Shown piece after piece: positions 6,196 to 9,359 of a DNA stretch of 9,359 nt. Location: assembly GCA_021780275.1 (NCBI GenBank), contig JAJXZC010000523.1, positions 1 through 9,359 on the forward strand, written 5' to 3'. The notes under the pieces were generated by a model that was not told the origin of the DNA, made no database searches, and saw only the letters and a list, made by a program, of their open reading frames with translations. The stretch comes from Pseudomonadota bacterium (GTDB lineage Bacteria > Pseudomonadota > Alphaproteobacteria > Parvibaculales > Parvibaculaceae). Position 1 is the first letter of the stretch. Every line of letters begins with the position of its first letter. The position numbers and the translations under genes are program-made.

Positions 6196-8451
6196 ATGGC
6201 TGGTTACGTCGATATGCTGAAGCGTGGGCTCAACTGGCTGGCCAACCTTCCCTCCGCCTACATCGCGACCATTGCCCTATTCATCGTCGGCGCAATCTTT
6301 CTGCGCATCAGCGACCCTTTCCCTGTGAAGGCGCTGCGCTTCATCGCCTTCGACAGCTACCAGAAAATAGCCCCCGCGAAATATGATCCGAGCCTGCCGG
6401 TCCGGATCGTCGACATCGACGAGGAATCGCTCAAGCGCTACGGCCAATGGCCCTGGCCGCGCACCGTCATGGCGAAATTGCGCGACAAGCTTGCCGAGGA
6501 CGGCGCCGCCACCGTCGCATTCGACGTCATGTTCGCCGAGCCCGACCGCACCTCGCTCGACCGGATCGCGGCCAGCCTGCCGAAGCGGGCCGCCGATGCG
6601 CTGGCCGCCGCTGCAGGACCGCTGCAGAGCAACGACGACATTTTCACGCAGAGCATCGCGCGCGCGCCCACCGTGCTTGCATTGACGCTGAATCACGCGA
6701 AGAGCGCGCCCGGCCTCAAATCGAAGGCGGGCTTCGCCATCGCGGGCGACGACCCCCGCCCCTTCCTCCAGACCTTTACGGGCGCGGTCGACAATCTGCC
6801 GCAAATGGACGCCGTGGCGCAGGGGCTCGGCTCTGTCAACTGGATCCCGGACCGCGACGAAGTCGTTCGCCGCGTACCGCTGATGTTCGCGAAAGACGGC
6901 GAAATCATACCCTCGCTCGCGGCAGAAGCTCTACGCGTCGCGCAAGGAGCCAGTACCTTCGTGCTGAAGGCATCGAACGCCAATGGCGAGACGGCTTTCG
7001 GTCAGGCGACGGGCCTGAACCATGTCCGCATCGGACAGTTCGAGGTACCAACCGATCCCGATGGCGCGGTCTGGCTCAAATACCGCCCCTCGCATCCGGA
7101 GGCCTATATTCCCGCCTGGCGCGTGATTTCCGGCGAGGTCGCTCCCGATGAAATTTCCGGGCGCATCATCCTGGTCGGTACCAGCGCCGCGGGCCTGATC
7201 GACCTTCGCGCCACACCGCTCGCCCAGGGCGTGCCGGGCGTCGAAGTCCATGCCCAGATTCTCGAACATATCCTGACGGGCAAATTCCTTACCCGTCCCG
7301 ACTATGCGCTTCCCATCGAGCTTGCCATCTTCGCAATATTGGCAATCGGCATTGCAACGCTGCTGCTTAGAACCTCGGCTATCGTCGCAGCCCCCATTTC
7401 GCTGGCAATCGTCGCTGCATTGCCGGTCGGCGGCTGGCTCGCCTTCGTGAAGGCCGGCCTTCTTTTCGATCCGCTCTATCCGGCCTTCTGCCTCTTTCTC
7501 ATCGTCGCAGGCGGCACCGCCTATCTCTATCGACGCACCGAACAGCAGCGCGCCGAAGTGCGCCGCGCCTTCGGCCAATATGTCTCGCCGACGGTCGTGC
7601 AGGAACTCATCGCGCACCCCGAAAAGCTGGTCCTGGGCGGCGAGGAACGCGAGCTCACCATTCTCTTCTGCGACGTGCGCAGCTTCACCACCATTTCCGA
7701 AGGACTGACCGCCACTGAGCTCACCCGCTTCATCAATGAGCTTCTGACGCCGCTCACCGATCTCATTCTCGCCAGCGGAGGCACGGTCGATAAATATATG
7801 GGCGACGCCATCATGGCCTTCTGGAACGCGCCGCTCGACGATCCCGAACACGCGCGACACGCCTGCGAGACGGCGCGCGCCATCGCCGCGGAAATGACGC
7901 CGCTGAACGAACGCTGGAGAGCGGAAGCTCAAGCGCTCGGCCGCCCGTTCAAGGACGTCAAGATCGGCATCGGCCTCAACACGGGCATTTGCTGCGTCGG
8001 CAATCTCGGCTCGACGCAACGCTTCGACTATTCGGCCATCGGCGACGAGGTGAACGTGTCCTCGCGTCTCGAAGGCCTTTCCAAATTCTACGGCGTCACA
8101 ACCATCGTCAGCGAGGCGACCGTCGCACGCTTCCCGGACTTCGCATTCCTTGAGATCGACCTCGTTCAGGTCAAGGGTCGCACGAAGCCGTCCCGGCTCT
8201 ACACGCTTATCGACACGCTAGGTTGCAGCCCCGGTCTTCGCGGCGAACTCGTCGCGGACCATATGGCGATGCTCGCCAAATACAGAGCCCGCGACTGGGA
8301 CGGCGCGGAGGCCGCCATCAATATCTGCCGCGCCAAGGGGATCGCGGCGCTCGAAACCGTTTATAATCTGTTAGAAGGCCGCATTGCAGAGTTCCGCCTC
8401 ACCCCTCTGCACGAAGGATGGGATGGGGCGTTCATCGCGACGGAAAAATGA
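6196..8451 (+). CDS. Membrane-bound adenylate cyclase with extracytoplasmic CHASE2 sensor
   Basis: Makes cAMP from ATP in the cytoplasm in response to a signal sensed outside the membrane. With the start at 6196 the protein has 751 residues. TM1 is at about 21-37. The CHASE2 domain spans about 45-365, with VRIVDIDEESLKRYGQWPWPR (69-89) and GRIILVGTSAAGL (322-334). Three more membrane helices lie at about 371-391, 393-415 and 422-445, followed by a linking helix at 446-462. The class III cyclase domain covers about 480-675. FCDVRSFT holds metal ligand Asp493, DKYMGDAIMAFW holds adenine-contacting Lys533 and Asp537, and DEVNVSSRLE holds Asn620 and Arg624, so it should be active. Ser613 in DYSAIGD replaces the Asp of class IIIa enzymes, as in the IIIb group. 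The last 70 residues are a helical tail. A frame extension to 6055 would overlap lysR and lacks membrane or domain features; GGGGTTGGAA before 6196 supports the shorter start. Guanylate cyclase activity is less likely given Lys533. Confidence 0.93.
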   Translation: MAGYVDMLKRGLNWLANLPSAYIATIALFIVGAIFLRISDPFPVKALRFIAFDSYQKIAPAKYDPSLPVRIVDIDEESLKRYGQWPWPRTVMAKLRDKLAEDGAATVAFDVMFAEPDRTSLDRIAASLPKRAADALAAAAGPLQSNDDIFTQSIARAPTVLALTLNHAKSAPGLKSKAGFAIAGDDPRPFLQTFTGAVDNLPQMDAVAQGLGSVNWIPDRDEVVRRVPLMFAKDGEIIPSLAAEALRVAQGASTFVLKASNANGETAFGQATGLNHVRIGQFEVPTDPDGAVWLKYRPSHPEAYIPAWRVISGEVAPDEISGRIILVGTSAAGLIDLRATPLAQGVPGVEVHAQILEHILTGKFLTRPDYALPIELAIFAILAIGIATLLLRTSAIVAAPISLAIVAALPVGGWLAFVKAGLLFDPLYPAFCLFLIVAGGTAYLYRRTEQQRAEVRRAFGQYVSPTVVQELIAHPEKLVLGGEERELTILFCDVRSFTTISEGLTATELTRFINELLTPLTDLILASGGTVDKYMGDAIMAFWNAPLDDPEHARHACETARAIAAEMTPLNERWRAEAQALGRPFKDVKIGIGLNTGICCVGNLGSTQRFDYSAIGDEVNVSSRLEGLSKFYGVTTIVSEATVARFPDFAFLEIDLVQVKGRTKPSRLYTLIDTLGCSPGLRGELVADHMAMLAKYRARDWDGAEAAINICRAKGIAALETVYNLLEGRIAEFRLTPLHEGWDGAFIATEK

Positions 8452-8505
8452 TGGGCCGCATCGGGCGGATCCTCCATCGAAACGCAGAAATCGAAAGGTG
8501 CTTGA

Positions 8506-8895
8506 ATGGACTTTCCGCTTTGGACGCTATTGGGCGGACTCGTCCTGCTTCAATTCAAACACTTTCTCTTCGATTTCGTTTTTCAGACGAGTTACCAGCT
8601 GAAGAACAAGGGCACTTATGCTCATCCGGGCGGAATTCTTCATTCCGGCCTCCATGCGGCGGGGTCGCTTCCGGCGATTTTCCTCTTCAGTCCTTCGAGC
8701 GCGCTTGTAACGGGGCTCGTCGTCGCCGAATTCGCGATCCATTACCACATGGACTGGCTCAAGGAGCGCATCGTGCGGACCACCGGCTGGACGCAGAAGG
8801 ATGCACGCTACTGGCATCTGTTCGGCGTCGACCAGCTCGTCCACAGCCTGACCTACACGGCGATGCTCACAATCCTGATGCTGTATGGCCGCTAA
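8506..8895 (+). CDS. Small DUF3307-like membrane protein
   Basis: Function unknown. The 129-residue protein is hydrophobic, with likely membrane helices near residues 5-24, 52-76 and 112-126. Conserved-looking polar residues lie at the membrane boundaries: H19-D23-Q27, H46/H50, H79/H81/D83 and D109-Q110/H113. The pattern, an N-terminal helix ending in HFLFDFVFQT and a C-terminal DQLVHSL, matches DUF3307, a small integral membrane family with unclear role that I recall as sometimes found near SatD/toxin or transport genes. The family call is from memory of the motif, not a search. The ATG at 8506 is preceded by AAAGGTG at a good distance. The gene starts 54 bases after the cyclase stop on the same strand with no terminator between, so the two are probably cotranscribed. 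The histidine clusters could suggest a metal or heme ligand set, but this is speculative. Confidence 0.72.
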   Translation: MDFPLWTLLGGLVLLQFKHFLFDFVFQTSYQLKNKGTYAHPGGILHSGLHAAGSLPAIFLFSPSSALVTGLVVAEFAIHYHMDWLKERIVRTTGWTQKDARYWHLFGVDQLVHSLTYTAMLTILMLYGR

Positions 8896-8904
8896 GGCTT
8901 CAGC

Positions 8905-9359
8905 TCAGTCGCCCACGCCGAAGCTTCGGACGAAGAAGTCGCGCATCTTGGACAGGAGATCCTGTTCGACTTCCTTTGTCTTGGTGGTCCTGTTCGACGC
9001 TTCGGTGAGCTGAATCTGGCGTTCGGCGAGAATCTGACTGAACTGGCCGAGCAGTTCCGGCGCTGTTGGCAGCAGAGCCTCGATCGCTTCCTTCGTGATT
9101 TCCAGAACGCGCAAGGGCGTCACCGCCTTCACGGTCGCGGTGCGCGGCGCGCCGGTGAGCAGCGACATCTCGCCCACGATGTCGTCAAGCGCGAGCACAT
9201 TGACCTGCTGCTCGCCCCCATCGATCCCCTTGACGGTTACGTCCGCAGCACCGTCGAGGATCACGAACATCGAGCCCCCCGTGTCGTTCTGACGGATCAG
9301 CGTACCTCCCGCGGGCAAGATCACGAGCCTGCATCTTGCGGCTATGTCGCCCTGCTGCT
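8905..9359 (-). CDS. Cyclic-nucleotide-binding domain protein, C-terminal part (possibly an MscS-type channel), cut by window edge
   Basis: The right edge cuts this gene and about 150 C-terminal residues are visible. They form one cNMP-binding (CAP_ED) beta-roll: LVILPAGGTLIRQND, then GGSMFVILDGAADV, then the phosphate-binding cassette VGEMSLLTGAPRTATV. The cassette keeps the Glu (63rd visible residue) and Arg (72nd) that contact the cyclic nucleotide, so binding is expected. A helical tail follows (EALLPTAPELLGQFSQILAERQ, given here by its first and last residues E and Q, then a charged end to FGVGD). There is no DNA-binding helix-turn-helix after the domain, so it is not a CRP/FNR factor. 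A tail ending in ILAERQ is common in alphaproteobacterial MscS-like channels with a C-terminal cNMP domain, which is my best guess for the parent. The frame is open to the edge, so the GTG at 9324 is not the true start. It converges with the DUF3307-like gene, with 9 bases between stops. Confidence 0.85.
   Translation of the reverse strand, partial: QQGDIAARCRLVILPAGGTLIRQNDTGGSMFVILDGAADVTVKGIDGGEQQVNVLALDDIVGEMSLLTGAPRTATVKAVTPLRVLEITKEAIEALLPTAPELLGQFSQILAERQIQLTEASNRTTKTKEVEQDLLSKMRDFFVRSFGVGD

Noticed and set aside
8918..8929. Perfect 12-base palindrome CCGAAGCTTCGG at the convergent gene ends, as a bidirectional terminator
   Set aside because: It lies within codons of the cNMP-binding protein, leaves almost no loop for a hairpin and has no T run on either side. 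It is probably chance from Ser/Phe/Gly codons.
9322..9324. GTG as start of the cNMP-binding protein
   Set aside because: The frame stays open to the window edge and the beta-roll already begins upstream of it (residues IAARCRL), so the gene continues beyond the window.

Overview
The window looks like ordinary chromosomal DNA from a GC-rich alphaproteobacterium. Evidence for this is the strong C/G bias at third codon positions, the close gene packing, an intact branched-chain amino acid catabolic operon of the mitochondrial type, and a CHASE2-type adenylate cyclase. A Rhizobiales/Parvibaculum-like host is a guess; the genus cannot be fixed from the sequence alone. I see no mobile elements, CRISPR array, tRNA, rRNA or phage genes. 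No gene-free stretch exceeds about 145 bases.

Region 1 (1-5078, minus strand) is a five-gene block that reads right to left: mmsA, an isobutyryl-CoA-type acyl-CoA dehydrogenase, 3-hydroxyisobutyryl-CoA hydrolase, mmsB, and an enoyl-CoA hydratase cut by the left edge. Together these cover every step from isobutyryl-CoA to propionyl-CoA in distal valine catabolism: dehydrogenation, hydration, thioester hydrolysis, alcohol oxidation, and oxidative decarboxylation with CoA. The last four genes are 5-31 bases apart and are surely cotranscribed. mmsA is separated from them by 142 bases that contain a strong GC-rich stem-loop.

Region 2 (5079-6086) is a divergent LysR-type regulator, 84 bases from mmsA. 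It is the natural candidate regulator of the valine genes. The shared intergenic region has a palindrome around the proposed lysR start codon and a possible extended -10 element placed so that the transcript could be leaderless.

Region 3 (6087-9359) looks like a cyclic-nucleotide neighbourhood. It holds a membrane-bound CHASE2 class III adenylate cyclase, a small DUF3307-like membrane protein just downstream, and, convergent to them, the C-terminal cNMP-binding domain of a protein cut by the right edge (possibly an MscS-type channel). The cyclase leader contains nested inverted repeats, the outermost of which pairs with its ribosome-binding site.

I did not find a convincing wholly new system. 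The points most worth following up are the cyclase leader RNA, the cyclase/DUF3307/cNMP-effector grouping, and the lysR-mmsA control region.
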